A stretch of DNA of 64,000 nucleotides. Source: an uncultured Kiritimatiellota bacterium. GTDB taxonomy: Bacteria; Verrucomicrobiota; Kiritimatiellia; RFP12; UBA1067. Both the position numbers and the translations under genes were made by a program. Positions 8,612-16,892 of the stretch are shown piece by piece; the stretch's first letter is position 1; each line of letters begins with the position of its first letter. Where the stretch lies: assembly GCA_934635385.1 (NCBI GenBank), contig CAKTZI010000002.1, positions 62,001-126,000 on the forward strand, written 5' to 3'. Under the pieces are notes generated by a model that saw only the letters and a list, made by a program, of their open reading frames with translations, was not told the DNA's origin and did no database searches.

Positions 8612-9895
8612 ATGAGCGAACAGAAAGTACATCCCGAGACGCTGGCGGTTCACGCCGGCTGGAACGGTGACCCGGCGACGGACGCCTGTGCGGTGCCGGT
8701 CTACCGCACGACGGCCTACAACTTCAAGAGCGCGCAGGACGGCGCGGATCGCTTTGCCCTCAAGAAGGCGGCGAACATCTACGCCCGCCTCATGAACCCG
8801 ACGGAAGACGTCCTCGAAAAGCGCCTCGCGGCGCTGGAGGGCGGTGCGGCGGCGCTGACGCTCTCGTCCGGCACGGCGGCCATCTACTTCACGGTCACGA
8901 ACATCGCGGAGACGGGGTCGGAGTTCGTCTCGGCGGACAACGTCTACGGCGGCACCTACGTGCAGTTCAACACGATCCTGCCCCAGTCGAACAACATCCA
9001 CGTCCGCTGGACGCACCTCAACGACTTCGCGGCCGTCGAGGCGGCGATCAACGAGAAGACGCGCTTCGTCTACGTCGAGACGATCGGCAACCCGGCGCTC
9101 GGTGTCGCGGACATCGAGAAGTACGCCGAGGTCGCCCATCGGCACGGCCTGCCGCTCGTCGTGGACGCGACGTTCTCGACGCCGATTCTCGAACAGCCGA
9201 TCAAGTGGGGGGCGGATGTCGTCATCCACTCGCTCTCGAAGTGGATCGGCGGACACGGCGCGGGCATTGGCGGCGTGGCGATCGACGCGGGGAAGTTCGA
9301 CTGGACGCAGAAAGGCAATCCGCTCTACGTCGAGCCGGACACCGGCTACCACGGCATCAAGTGGGGCGAGGCGATCGGTTCGCTTGCGTTCATCACGCGC
9401 CTTCGCACGGTCGCCTTGCGCAACCAGGGGCCGACGCTCTCGCCGGACGCGAACTGGATCTTCCTGCAGGGCGTGGAGTCGCTGCCGCTCCGCATCGCGC
9501 GCCACAGCGAGAACGCGCTCGCGGTCGCGAAGTACCTGAAGGCCCATCCGAAGGTGGCGTGGGTGCGCTATCCGGGCCTCGCGGACGATCCGGGCTACGA
9601 ACTCGCCCGGAAGTACCTGCCGAACGGACAGGGCGGCATGGTCGTCTTCGGCATCAAGGGCGGCGCGGCGGCGGGCGTCAAGGTCGCGGACGGCCTCAAG
9701 CTCTTCACGCAGCTCGCGAACGTCGGTGACGCGCGCTCGCTCGTGATCCACCCGGCGTCCTCGACGCACTCGCAGCTCTCGGAGGAGGAGCAGATCGCGG
9801 CGGGCCTTCCGCCGGAGCTCATCCGCCTCTCGATCGGCATCGAGCACATCGACGACATCCTCGCCGACCTCGAACAGGCCCTCGCGCAGGCGTAA
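8612..9895 (+). CDS. O-acetylhomoserine sulfhydrylase / Cys-Met PLP enzyme
   Basis: This 427-residue cytoplasmic PLP enzyme belongs to the Cys/Met metabolism family. Its length and the opening HPETLAVHAGW with AVPVYRTTAYNF match O-acetylhomoserine (thiol)-lyases, which form homocysteine from O-acetylhomoserine and sulfide. The PLP lysine is in HSLSKWIGGHG, and the substrate loop is near NIYARLMNPTEDVLE. ATG 8612 is preceded by AGGAGGAAGAGAC, the strongest ribosome site in the window. A cystathionine synthase role is the main alternative, but the family length (about 425) favours the sulfhydrylase. Confidence 0.9.
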   Translation: MSEQKVHPETLAVHAGWNGDPATDACAVPVYRTTAYNFKSAQDGADRFALKKAANIYARLMNPTEDVLEKRLAALEGGAAALTLSSGTAAIYFTVTNIAETGSEFVSADNVYGGTYVQFNTILPQSNNIHVRWTHLNDFAAVEAAINEKTRFVYVETIGNPALGVADIEKYAEVAHRHGLPLVVDATFSTPILEQPIKWGADVVIHSLSKWIGGHGAGIGGVAIDAGKFDWTQKGNPLYVEPDTGYHGIKWGEAIGSLAFITRLRTVALRNQGPTLSPDANWIFLQGVESLPLRIARHSENALAVAKYLKAHPKVAWVRYPGLADDPGYELARKYLPNGQGGMVVFGIKGGAAAGVKVADGLKLFTQLANVGDARSLVIHPASSTHSQLSEEEQIAAGLPPELIRLSIGIEHIDDILADLEQALAQA

Positions 9896-9946
9896 GCAAG
9901 GCAAGTCTGAAAAAGGCAAACCAAAAACACACACAGTCACACAATC

Positions 9947-9975
9947 GGCCCAGCTGTCCGAAAGGGTGCTGGGCC
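9947..9975 (+). terminator. GC-rich hairpin after the sulfhydrylase gene
   Basis: GGCCCAGC and GCTGGGCC form an 8-bp stem with a 13-base loop, followed by AAAACAAG and not a T tract. It may be a weak terminator or a processing stem. A TAAAAT hexamer (9987-9992) just downstream could serve the next gene. Confidence 0.4.
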
Positions 9976-10023
9976 AAAACAAGAAATAAAATACTACCTG
10001 CAAGGTAGAGAAAGAAGAAAAAC

Positions 10024-10899
10024 ATGAAGAACATTCCTGAATTCATCCGTTACGTCATCTCCGGCGCCGCCGGTGCGCTCGTGGCCTCGTCCGCGTGGGC
10101 GGGCGTACCGCTCAACAACCTCCAGGGCACGGGCGGCATTGCCTTCAACCCCTTGGCCTACACGGCGGGCCGCGCCTGGGAGGGCGGTGAGACGAACGCC
10201 CTGAACGGCATCGTCTCCAAGCCGCAGGTCGGCGGCTGGTACGTGAACCTGACGGACGCGGACATCAACTGGTTCGCGCTCGGCGCGGCGGTCACGCTCT
10301 TTGACCGGCTGGAGATCTCCGGCGGCTATGGGGCGGTGAACGCGCACAAGTACGGCGACAACGCCATCAGCACCTACAATGTCGGCGCGAAGCTGCGCTT
10401 CCTGGATGAGAACGCCTTCGACACGTCGTGGGTACCGGCGCTGGCGGTCGGCGGCGTCTACAAGTACACGGACTCGCAGACGGTCGATGCGCTCGGCCTT
10501 GACCACGACGGTTTCGACGGCTACGTGGTCGCGTCCAAGCTCGTGACGCAGACGCCGATTCCCGTGCTGCTGTCGGTCGGCGGACTCGTCTCGGACGAGG
10601 TGGTCAACGGCGTCGTCGGACACAACGACTACGGTGCGGCGGTGTTCGCGAACATCGACCTCATCCCGGTCGAGCAGGTGGCGATCGGCTTCGAGTACAA
10701 GCAGGGCGTGGACGTCGGCGACGGCATCTCGAACCACGACTACTTCGACGGACACGTCGCGTGGTTCGTGACGGATTCGCTGACGCTCGTCGGCGCCTAC
10801 GCCTACACGGGCGACAAGGACAAGTTCTACCGCGACGGCAGCACGAAGGACCTCGGCGTGGGCGGCGGCTTCGTCCTCTCGGCACAGTACCAGTTCTGA
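10024..10899 (+). CDS. DUF3034-like outer-membrane beta-barrel protein
   Basis: This 291-residue protein has a signal peptide ending near ASSAWA. The mature part opens with GVPLNNLQGTGGIAFNPLAY, the start typical of DUF3034 proteins. The rest is alternating hydrophobic/aromatic strands with short turns, and the chain ends in AQYQF, a terminal aromatic as in outer-membrane barrels. The role is unknown; the family is found beside outer-membrane or cell-surface genes. The gene stands alone, with GAAAGAAGAAAAAC as a purine-rich ribosome site and a strong terminator 30 bases after the stop. Confidence 0.75.
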   Translation: MKNIPEFIRYVISGAAGALVASSAWAGVPLNNLQGTGGIAFNPLAYTAGRAWEGGETNALNGIVSKPQVGGWYVNLTDADINWFALGAAVTLFDRLEISGGYGAVNAHKYGDNAISTYNVGAKLRFLDENAFDTSWVPALAVGGVYKYTDSQTVDALGLDHDGFDGYVVASKLVTQTPIPVLLSVGGLVSDEVVNGVVGHNDYGAAVFANIDLIPVEQVAIGFEYKQGVDVGDGISNHDYFDGHVAWFVTDSLTLVGAYAYTGDKDKFYRDGSTKDLGVGGGFVLSAQYQF

Positions 10900-10928
10900 A
10901 GCTGAGGCGGACGACGTAGCTGTGTGGC

Positions 10929-10957
10929 GGGCGCAGGGAATTCCCTGCGCCCTTCTT
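10929..10957 (+). terminator. Rho-independent terminator after the DUF3034-like gene
   Basis: GGGCGCAGGGAATTCCCTGCGCCC is a perfect palindrome (10929-10952) followed by TTCTT. Confidence 0.8.
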
Positions 10958-11064
10958 CACTTCCCCTGCTGGGCGCGAAACGAGCGAATGACTTGTTTGT
11001 GCCAATATTTTTGGATTGTGATCTCTGTTAATTGTGTTATTCATTGATTTTCTGGGGCTGAATT

Positions 11065-11073
11065 TGATATACT
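11065..11073 (+). promoter_or_regulatory. extended -10 promoter of the DUF4143 ATPase gene
   Basis: TGA followed by TATACT (11068-11073). The ATG is 37 bases downstream, and AGGAGAACTGGAGAAG supplies ribosome sites. The surrounding bases are AT-rich compared with the rest of the window. Confidence 0.6.
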
Positions 11074-11110
11074 GCCCATCATCTGCGACAGATTAGGAGA
11101 ACTGGAGAAG

Positions 11111-12253
11111 ATGTTCATCAAACGCGAGATTGACGACTTTCTGGCCAAACGCATGTTTGGCGGAAAGGTGCTGGTTGTTTACGGTCCGCGACAGGCAGGG
11201 AAGACGACCGCCATTGAAAGGTTCCTTTCGGAGTCCCATTTCTCGGATGAAGTCGTTCGGTTTGACGGAGAGGAGGCGGCAGACCGTGATTTGCTTGCCG
11301 ATGCATCTGCCGAGAAGCTCAAACTGCTGATTGGCAACAAGAAGGTCTTGTTCGTGGACGAGGCTCAAAAGATACTGGAAATCGGCACTGTCCTGAAACG
11401 ACTTTATGACAAGGTGAAAGGCGTCCAGGTCATCGCGACAGGTTCGTCAAGCGAGGAGCTGGCCGAAAAGACAGAAGAGCCGTTGACTGGTCGTAAGTTT
11501 GAGTATACGCTTTTGCCTCCTTCATTTGCGGAACTGGCTGGGCTGTCTTCGCCGCTCGAGGAGATGCGCCAGTTGGAACGTCGCCTGACATATGGCTCTT
11601 ATCCGGATGTCGTGACGCATCCAGGGGATGAGATTGAGCGGATTCGCATGATTGGAAAGGGATACCTCTACAAGGACATCCTGAGGCATGAGTCGATTAG
11701 ACGCCCGGAACTGGTCGACAAGATCCTGCGAGCCTTGGCCTTTCAGATCGGGCAGGAAGTGTCCTTTAGCGAAATCTCGCAGCTCGTTGGCACTGATGCC
11801 AAGACGGTTGCCAAGTACGTGGACATACTGGAGAAGTCTTTCGTCGTCTTTTCGCGGATGAGTTATTCGCATAACTTGCGCAATGAGCTCAAGAAGAGCC
11901 GAAAGGTGTTTTTCCGCGATCTTGGAATCCGAAATTTCGTCTTGGGAGACTGGCGCCCTCTGGACGCGCGCAGCGAAGACGAGCGAGGGCACATCTGGGA
12001 GAACTATTTCATATCTGAACGAGACAAGTGGCTGCGGCAGCACGAGCCGGAGACGCGTTCGTTTTTCTGGAGGACGATTGGCGGAAAGGAAATTGACTTG
12101 GTCGAGGAATCAGCCGGGGGATTGCGGGCCTTCGAAGTCAAGTGGAGCCCGAGAAAGGCGGCAAAGCCATTGTCGAGAACGTTTCGGGCGGCCTACCCGA
12201 AAGCGGTTTGCGCGGGCATCGCACCCGATCGGTATGCGGAATATCTGATTTGA
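11111..12253 (+). CDS. AAA ATPase with DUF4143 domain
   Basis: This 380-residue protein begins with an AAA/P-loop domain. Walker A is VVYGPRQAGKTT (about residues 22-33) and Walker B is VLFVDEAQ (about 78-85). A winged-helix-like segment (FSEISQLVGTDAKTVAKYVDIL) follows, and then a C-terminal DUF4143 nuclease-like fold with WENYFISE and IDLVEES...FEVKWS. Members are widespread, mobile, and of uncertain function. Codon use and base composition are clearly less GC-rich than in neighbouring genes, which suggests horizontal arrival. It is a single-gene unit with its own promoter. Confidence 0.85.
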   Translation: MFIKREIDDFLAKRMFGGKVLVVYGPRQAGKTTAIERFLSESHFSDEVVRFDGEEAADRDLLADASAEKLKLLIGNKKVLFVDEAQKILEIGTVLKRLYDKVKGVQVIATGSSSEELAEKTEEPLTGRKFEYTLLPPSFAELAGLSSPLEEMRQLERRLTYGSYPDVVTHPGDEIERIRMIGKGYLYKDILRHESIRRPELVDKILRALAFQIGQEVSFSEISQLVGTDAKTVAKYVDILEKSFVVFSRMSYSHNLRNELKKSRKVFFRDLGIRNFVLGDWRPLDARSEDERGHIWENYFISERDKWLRQHEPETRSFFWRTIGGKEIDLVEESAGGLRAFEVKWSPRKAAKPLSRTFRAAYPKAVCAGIAPDRYAEYLI

Positions 12254-12311
12254 TCATCTTTTGCGTGTCGCCGCAGATCTGCGCGCACCTCCAGAAATCT
12301 CCCCTCCAGGG

Positions 12312-12341
12312 TTGACAGGTTGTCACCCATTTTGGTAATAT
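12312..12341 (+). promoter_or_regulatory. promoter of the secreted-protein operon with an overlapping inverted repeat
   Basis: TTGACA (12312-12317) and TAATAT (12336-12341) are 18 bases apart, with TGG before the -10. TGACA-GGT-TGTCA (12313-12325) forms an inverted repeat over the -35 and could be an operator. AAAGGAG lies before ATG 12366. Confidence 0.6.
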
Positions 12342-12365
12342 ACACCCCGTAAAGGAGACTCCAGA

Positions 12366-13874
12366 ATGAAAAAACCGCTCATCGCTTTGTCATTTGCCGT
12401 CGCAAGCGCGCTGGCATTGGCAGATTCTGCACAATCGAATGACAATTGGTTTAAGGGCATTTCGGGCGCGACGGGCATTGAGGCCTTGGGCGCGGCGAAC
12501 GGCGAATGGATGGGGCTGACGGCTGAAAATGCATCCGTTAAAGATGGCGCGCTCGTCCTGACCCTCAACGAAGACGATGATGGCGTCGCCGAAGAAGCGA
12601 CGTTCAAGATTTCGGATTCGTCCGAGGCGGGTGCGACGCAGACGCTGACCGTGACGGGCGACTTCACGCCGATTGCGAAAGATGATCTCCTGTCGGGCAA
12701 GGTCATGACGGAGAAGAATGCTCAGGTCGGTTTCGCGGTCGTCACGGAAGATTCGGGGAACAATTTCTACGTCTGGGTCGGCGCGAACAAAGGCGGTGAC
12801 GCGAGCGCGGACTGGCAGCTCCTTTCTTCTTCTGGCGAGAACGCCGCGACATTGGCTTCTGCGGACGGCGTGAAAACGCTGTCCATCACCCTCTTCTACA
12901 GCCCCACCAAGATTACGGCCGATTTCTCCGTGTCGGGTACGGTGACCACGACGGCGGAAGGCGAAACCGAAACCTCGTCGACCGTTTCGGTCACGAGCGG
13001 GGCCATCGAATTGACGGGGGGGGCAAAGACCGCTGCTGAAACGAACAGGGCGATTGCATCGATGTCCTGCACGGGCAGCGGCACGCTGACCGCCGTGAAC
13101 GGCACGTGCAACTACGCAGTGGCCGAGGGGGTCAAAGCGGACGGAACTGCGGACGGCTGGAAGTTTGATACGGCAGTCGATGCCATTGCGGCGGCACAGG
13201 CCACGGGCGGTTCGGGCAACGTGATTCTGCGCAAGGCCGTGAACGGCGAAGTTTCGTTCTCTGGCTATCTTTGCGTTCACTACGATTCGGGCGTTTCGGG
13301 TTTGAGCGAAAACATCAAGACGAACTTCAAGGTTGCAGAAGGTTCTGCGCAGACGAGAGCCACAACGGGCGGAAGCACAGTCCTTGAAAACGGTGCCTTC
13401 AAGGAATGGAGTCTGGAGGACGATGTGTTGCTGGCCGTCAAGATCAACGAGAAGGTGATCGGAGGTGGAACGTGGTCTGAAAGCGCGACCTCGGCCGATA
13501 GCGATTTCCGTAAGTTCCTCCTGAACAATTGCGCGGTTTATCGCAATTCTTCTGCAACGTCCGAACAGATTCAGTCTGCTCTTCTTGCGAATGGCCCGAA
13601 TGGCTATCCGCTGTGGCAGTCGTTCGTGATGGGTGTTGTTGATGCGAACGAGTCTGTCAAGTTGGCTCCTGCTGAAACAGATACGGAATCCGACGCCATT
13701 TCCCTGACATTGGCGAACAAGATTCCGGAGTCGCCTTATGCCAGCAGCCTCAAATACACGATCATCAAGGATGGTACGGCTGGCACGGCAACGTCGATTA
13801 AGAAATCCTCGCCCGTTGTCAAGATTCCGCTTGAGACGGGGCGCTATTCGGTCACGTTCACGATTGGTGAGTAA
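12366..13874 (+). CDS. secreted protein of unknown function, first in operon
   Basis: This 502-residue protein has a signal peptide (MKKPLIALSFAVASALALA, cleavage near residue 20). The mature part is rich in Thr, Ser, Gly, Ala and acidic residues, with beta-strand-like segments such as GALVLTLNEDDDG and SVSGTVTTTAEG. Only a few cysteines are present. No family was recognised. It opens a tight operon of four exported proteins, the last with a PEP-CTERM anchor, so a cell-surface or matrix role is likely by context. The ribosome site AAAGGAGACTCCAG precedes ATG 12366. Its GC content is lower than in the housekeeping genes. Confidence 0.7.
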   Translation: MKKPLIALSFAVASALALADSAQSNDNWFKGISGATGIEALGAANGEWMGLTAENASVKDGALVLTLNEDDDGVAEEATFKISDSSEAGATQTLTVTGDFTPIAKDDLLSGKVMTEKNAQVGFAVVTEDSGNNFYVWVGANKGGDASADWQLLSSSGENAATLASADGVKTLSITLFYSPTKITADFSVSGTVTTTAEGETETSSTVSVTSGAIELTGGAKTAAETNRAIASMSCTGSGTLTAVNGTCNYAVAEGVKADGTADGWKFDTAVDAIAAAQATGGSGNVILRKAVNGEVSFSGYLCVHYDSGVSGLSENIKTNFKVAEGSAQTRATTGGSTVLENGAFKEWSLEDDVLLAVKINEKVIGGGTWSESATSADSDFRKFLLNNCAVYRNSSATSEQIQSALLANGPNGYPLWQSFVMGVVDANESVKLAPAETDTESDAISLTLANKIPESPYASSLKYTIIKDGTAGTATSIKKSSPVVKIPLETGRYSVTFTIGE

Positions 13875-13897
13875 GTTCGACAGTTTAGGAGAAGACA

Positions 13898-14632
13898 ATG
13901 AAAAAGACACTGGTTGCAGGTTTGGTCGGACTCCTCGCGGCGGCGACGTTCGCCGGCAAGGACAACGTGGTCGTCACGTTCTACTCGAATGGCATCGACA
14001 CGTATGCGGACGGTTCGCCCGTTCGCGATGGCGAGACGTATGTGCTCGTCTACACGCCGGCGGACGCGACGTTCCAGGGCATCAATGCGGATGGCGAGGC
14101 GGTTAAGCCCAGCAAGGTCGCGTTGAGGGCGCCCGTCGCGAAGAACGGCAAGTGCCCGCTCATTCAGTTCGAGATTGACGGAAGCCTCGCGGCAACGAAC
14201 TATCCGAACGCCACATGGAGCGTCTACCTTCTCGACACACGCACGTTCGCGAAAGACCTGGATGCGAACGGCCAGCCGTTCGCGACGGGCTTTGGCGGCA
14301 AGGTGAACGGCTACAGCGCGGTTGCGTCGGCCAAGACGGCGACGCAGTTCGTCTCGGCGAACGCGACGACGGCGTTGGCGGCGACGGCGGCCCCGGCGGA
14401 TCGCGGCGACGTCAAGATCACGAACATCGAGCTGAAGGGCGACAAGGTCTACCTCACCGTTTCGGGCACGGTCGCGAGCGCGGCCTACGCAGTTGCGGAA
14501 GGCACGACGCCGGATGCGCTGACGTTGGCGGAAGGTTCGGCGAAGCGCGGCGATGAGGACGGCACGGGCGAGATGATCATTGTCCGTCCGCAGCAGCCGG
14601 GCGGCGCGTTCTTCAAGGTGAACCGCAAGTAA
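13898..14632 (+). CDS. secreted protein of unknown function, second in operon
   Basis: This 244-residue protein has a signal peptide (MKKTLVAGLVGLLAAATFAG, cleavage near residue 19). A beta-rich mature chain follows; it contains FYSNGIDTYADG and a C-terminal half with KITNIELKGDKVYLTVSG. It ends in GGAFFKVNRK, a pattern seen at the ends of small secreted proteins of PVC bacteria. No domain was recognised. TTAGGAGAAGAC lies before the ATG, and the gene begins 23 bases after the previous stop. Confidence 0.68.
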   Translation: MKKTLVAGLVGLLAAATFAGKDNVVVTFYSNGIDTYADGSPVRDGETYVLVYTPADATFQGINADGEAVKPSKVALRAPVAKNGKCPLIQFEIDGSLAATNYPNATWSVYLLDTRTFAKDLDANGQPFATGFGGKVNGYSAVASAKTATQFVSANATTALAATAAPADRGDVKITNIELKGDKVYLTVSGTVASAAYAVAEGTTPDALTLAEGSAKRGDEDGTGEMIIVRPQQPGGAFFKVNRK

Positions 14633-14656
14633 TTCAGTTGAAAGGATAACACGAAA

Positions 14657-15436
14657 ATGAAAAAGTTGCTTTCAATGGCTTTCTGCGCGGCGGCGATGGC
14701 GTCCTTCGCGGCAGATGAGATTACGCTCGGCTACGGGGTCGGCGTGATCAAGATTGAACTTAAGGACGGCCAGAAGAACACGATCATTGCGGCCTCTTTC
14801 ACGGATCTTGCTTCGGATGGCAATGTCTCGATTGCCAATCTCGTCAAGACGACCAACCTTGAAGCGGGCGCGCAGATCATCCGCTACACGGCGGCTGGAA
14901 CGCACGAGACGTGGACGCTGGATGCGGACAAGGCATGGCAGCAGGTCACGACCACGGTCACGCAGGATGCGAACGGCACGGTGACGACGGGAACGGGCGC
15001 AGATCCGACCACGACGGCACCGACGGTTGGCGAGGGCCTCTGGATCGTTCGCGGCGACACCAACCCGATTGCGAATGCGGTGATTGCGCTCTACGGCAAG
15101 TATGTCGCGGACAAGTCCTACACGACAACGGCGGACGCATGGAACTTGGTCGGCAACCCGACGCTCAAAGAGCAGACGATTGGGACGGGGAAGGCGGGGG
15201 ATCGCATCATGGTGCCGCAGGGCACGACGGGCGCGATGAGAACCTACGAGTATGGTTCGGATGGCTCGAAGACGGGGTGGTATTACGTGACATCGACAAC
15301 GGAGGAGAAGACGATTGACGGAGAGAGCGTTTCCATTGCGACGATCACGAAAACGTTTGCGAACCCTTCGATTGCGGCAGGTGCGGGTTTTTGGTATCTG
15401 ACGAAAGATGCTGTCACGCTGTCGTGGGCGGAATAA
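14657..15436 (+). CDS. secreted protein of unknown function, third in operon
   Basis: This 259-residue protein has a signal peptide (MKKLLSMAFCAAAMASFAA, cleavage near residue 19). The mature part starts with DEITLGYGVGVIKIEL and is Thr-rich. WNLVGNPT and GAGFWYLTKD in the C-terminal half resemble short motifs of Verrucomicrobia/Lentisphaerae surface proteins, where a W-N-L-V/I-G-N-P segment recurs. No enzyme motif is seen. GAAAGGATAACACG serves as ribosome site. It lies 24 bases after the preceding gene and 23 before the PEP-CTERM gene. Confidence 0.68.
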   Translation: MKKLLSMAFCAAAMASFAADEITLGYGVGVIKIELKDGQKNTIIAASFTDLASDGNVSIANLVKTTNLEAGAQIIRYTAAGTHETWTLDADKAWQQVTTTVTQDANGTVTTGTGADPTTTAPTVGEGLWIVRGDTNPIANAVIALYGKYVADKSYTTTADAWNLVGNPTLKEQTIGTGKAGDRIMVPQGTTGAMRTYEYGSDGSKTGWYYVTSTTEEKTIDGESVSIATITKTFANPSIAAGAGFWYLTKDAVTLSWAE

Positions 15437-15459
15437 TCTGATCTGAAAGGAATTGTGTC

Positions 15460-15987
15460 ATGAATAAGTTTCTTGCTGTTTTGGTTGCTATGGCCGCGTT
15501 TGGTGCGTCGGCGGCGGATTCCTATCTCTACTGGATGGTCGATTCCATTTCGTGGACAGGTGAAAAACCGACTGGTGACGTGACGTATGCGCGTGTTGGC
15601 GTGATGGACAACTCGACGGGAAAAAACGCGGGGTATTTGAGCATCTTTGCGCAGGTTGGTGACGGGACGGAATCTAGCTGGGCGAGCGGCTTTTCGGGGA
15701 ACAGCCTCTACGCGAGTCTGGGCGATTACGCCAGCGAGGGCTATTCGTTCTACATCGAGCTGTTTAACGATTCGTTCAAGAGCCTGGGACGTTCGGAGAA
15801 TATTCTCGACTACTCGAAGGCGTTGGCCGATTACATCTACAATTTGGGCATTTCCACGCCGCCTTCGACACCGTGGCAGGTTGGCTCTTTCACCACGCAG
15901 GCGATTCCTGAGCCGAGTTCAGCCCTTCTTCTGCTCCTCGGCTGTGCGGGCTTGGCGCTGAAGCGCAAGAAACAGTCCAAGGCCTAA
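15460..15987 (+). CDS. PEP-CTERM sorted exported protein
   Basis: This 175-residue protein has an N-terminal signal peptide (cleavage near GASAA, residue 19). The C-terminal sorting tail runs from IPEPSSALLLLLGCAGLALKR through a basic end (KRKKQSKA). This is the PEP-CTERM arrangement recognised by exosortase: a PEP motif, a transmembrane helix and an Arg/Lys end. The middle (DSISWTGEKPTGDVTYARVGV and SFYIELFNDSF) is beta-rich and of unknown function. It closes the four-gene secreted operon. No exosortase gene is present in the window, so processing must depend on a distant locus. A double hairpin follows. Confidence 0.85.
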   Translation: MNKFLAVLVAMAAFGASAADSYLYWMVDSISWTGEKPTGDVTYARVGVMDNSTGKNAGYLSIFAQVGDGTESSWASGFSGNSLYASLGDYASEGYSFYIELFNDSFKSLGRSENILDYSKALADYIYNLGISTPPSTPWQVGSFTTQAIPEPSSALLLLLGCAGLALKRKKQSKA

Positions 15988-16040
15988 TCGCCTCTACGTG
16001 GCAGATTCGTTCGATCTACGCGGTAAATTTCGTTAGGCGT

Positions 16041-16062
16041 TGTGCCTCACATTTGAGGCACA
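16041..16062. repeat. perfect hairpin after the PEP-CTERM gene
   Basis: TGTGCCTCA and TGAGGCACA form a 9-bp stem around CATT. It lies 12 bases before a stronger terminator hairpin. Confidence 0.5.
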
Positions 16063-16073
16063 CCCCAATCCCA

Positions 16074-16110
16074 AACAAGGCGGCTCTCAAGCCGCCTTGT
16101 TTGTTCTTTA
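16074..16110 (+). terminator. Rho-independent terminator of the secreted-protein operon
   Basis: AACAAGGCGGC (16074-16084) pairs with GCCGCCTTGTT (16091-16101) around TCTCAA, followed by TGTTCTTT. Confidence 0.75.
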
Positions 16111-16120
16111 CCTCTTTCTT

Positions 16121-16238
16121 GGGGCCTGTCCCCACAAATCCTGTCCCCCAAAATCTGCGGGGTCTGTCCCCACATCCCCCTTTCTCCGTGCCTCCGTCAC
16201 TCCGTGTGAGAAATTCTGGCGTGGGGTCTGTCCCCACG
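16121..16238. repeat. cluster of GGGGTCTGTCCCC palindromes and a CTCCGTG tract
   Basis: Three REP-like palindromes occur: GGGGCCTGTCCCC (16121-16133), GGGGTCTGTCCCC (16159-16171), and the longer CGTGGGGTCTGTCCCCACG (16220-16238). Between the last two lies TTTCTCCGTGCCTCCGTCAC with CTCCGTG repeats like those before two glycosidase genes. A fourth palindrome is at 17846-17863 and a related one at 28873-28884. The stretch 15988-16577 holds no gene, only these repeats and the inverted repeat that follows. Confidence 0.65.
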
Positions 16239-16251
16239 CCTCTGATGCTGA

Positions 16252-16311
16252 CGGTTGTCATTTTCTTGCACTTCATTTCACCCGCCTTTTCAAATTCCAG
16301 CCACAAAGAGG
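16252..16311 (+). repeat. direct repeat, left copy flanking the toxin-antitoxin island
   Basis: It begins CGGTTGTCATTTTCTTGCAC and ends AAATTCCAGCCACAAAGAGG. A diverged copy lies at 17210-17269 with most positions matching. The toxin-antitoxin genes lie between the two. Confidence 0.65.
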
Positions 16312-16376
16312 TATAATGTAGAACCAGTTCCTTTTTCACGGTGGAGAGGGGACTGGTTCTACATTATACCTCTTTG
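16304..16376. repeat. 25-bp perfect inverted repeat carrying TATAAT in both arms
   Basis: The left arm (16304-16328) starts CAAAGAGGTATAATGTAG and the right arm (16352-16376) is its exact reverse complement. They are separated by 23 bases. Each arm holds a GGTATAAT box, the two facing each other. It could be a miniature mobile element, a recombination site or a paired promoter. Confidence 0.7.
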
Positions 16377-16522
16377 CGGCAAGAGACGAAGTTTCGAGCA
16401 GATTGAATAAAATCGCCCCCTCAAACTGATGCGTTGGTGCGCCGACGGGTTCGTGGTCTGCGGCGTAGCCGCCGAAACGTGGGATAATTGCATTAGGACG
16501 CTTGCGGCGTAATCAGTGCCTA

Positions 16523-16547
16523 TGATATAATATGCATCGTGTTGCAT
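16523..16547 (+). promoter_or_regulatory. promoter and likely operator of the toxin-antitoxin operon
   Basis: TGA plus TATAAT (16526-16531) is followed at once by ATGCA-6-TGCAT (16532-16547), an inverted repeat over the expected start site. Antitoxins of this class usually repress their own promoter. Confidence 0.55.
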
Positions 16548-16577
16548 CTGACAGACATGAACTTAGAGGAGGATCAA

Positions 16578-16892
16578 ATGGCGCAGATAAATTTTAGAAT
16601 CGAAGATGACGTCAAGGCTGAGGCCGAAACGCTTTTCAATAGCCTTGGGATGAACACGACGACAGCCCTGATGATTTTCATCCGTCAGTCGTTGGCAGAG
16701 CAGGCCATTCCGTTTCATATTCGACATGTGCCGTCTCCACGCGAGAATCCCCCTGCAGAATTGATGGCCCGCATTCGTGACATGGAGGCCAGGCGAAATT
16801 GCCATGTCCATGAACTGATTGACGTTGACCTCGGCAAACCCACAGATCGTCTATCCCAGAGGAGAATGCGTCGTGGAAAAGCTTTGGCATGA
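16578..16892 (+). CDS. RelB/DinJ family antitoxin
   Basis: This 104-residue protein has an N-terminal ribbon-helix-helix domain (MAQINFRIEDDVKAEAETLF...GMNTTTALMIFIRQ). It matches RelB/DinJ antitoxins, which bind their operator and neutralise the partner toxin. The C-terminal half is charged and probably wraps the toxin. ATG 16578 is preceded by AGAGGAGGATCAA; the in-frame ATG at 16539 lacks such a site. The 3' end overlaps the toxin by 20 bases. Pairing a DinJ-type antitoxin with a YoeB-type toxin is a hybrid arrangement, since YoeB is usually found with YefM. Confidence 0.85.
   Translation: MAQINFRIEDDVKAEAETLFNSLGMNTTTALMIFIRQSLAEQAIPFHIRHVPSPRENPPAELMARIRDMEARRNCHVHELIDVDLGKPTDRLSQRRMRRGKALA

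Noticed and set aside
16040..16339. Small overlapping open frames in the repeat region
   Set aside because: They are encoded by palindromic GGGGTCTGTCCCC and CTCCGTG repeats and lack ribosome sites.
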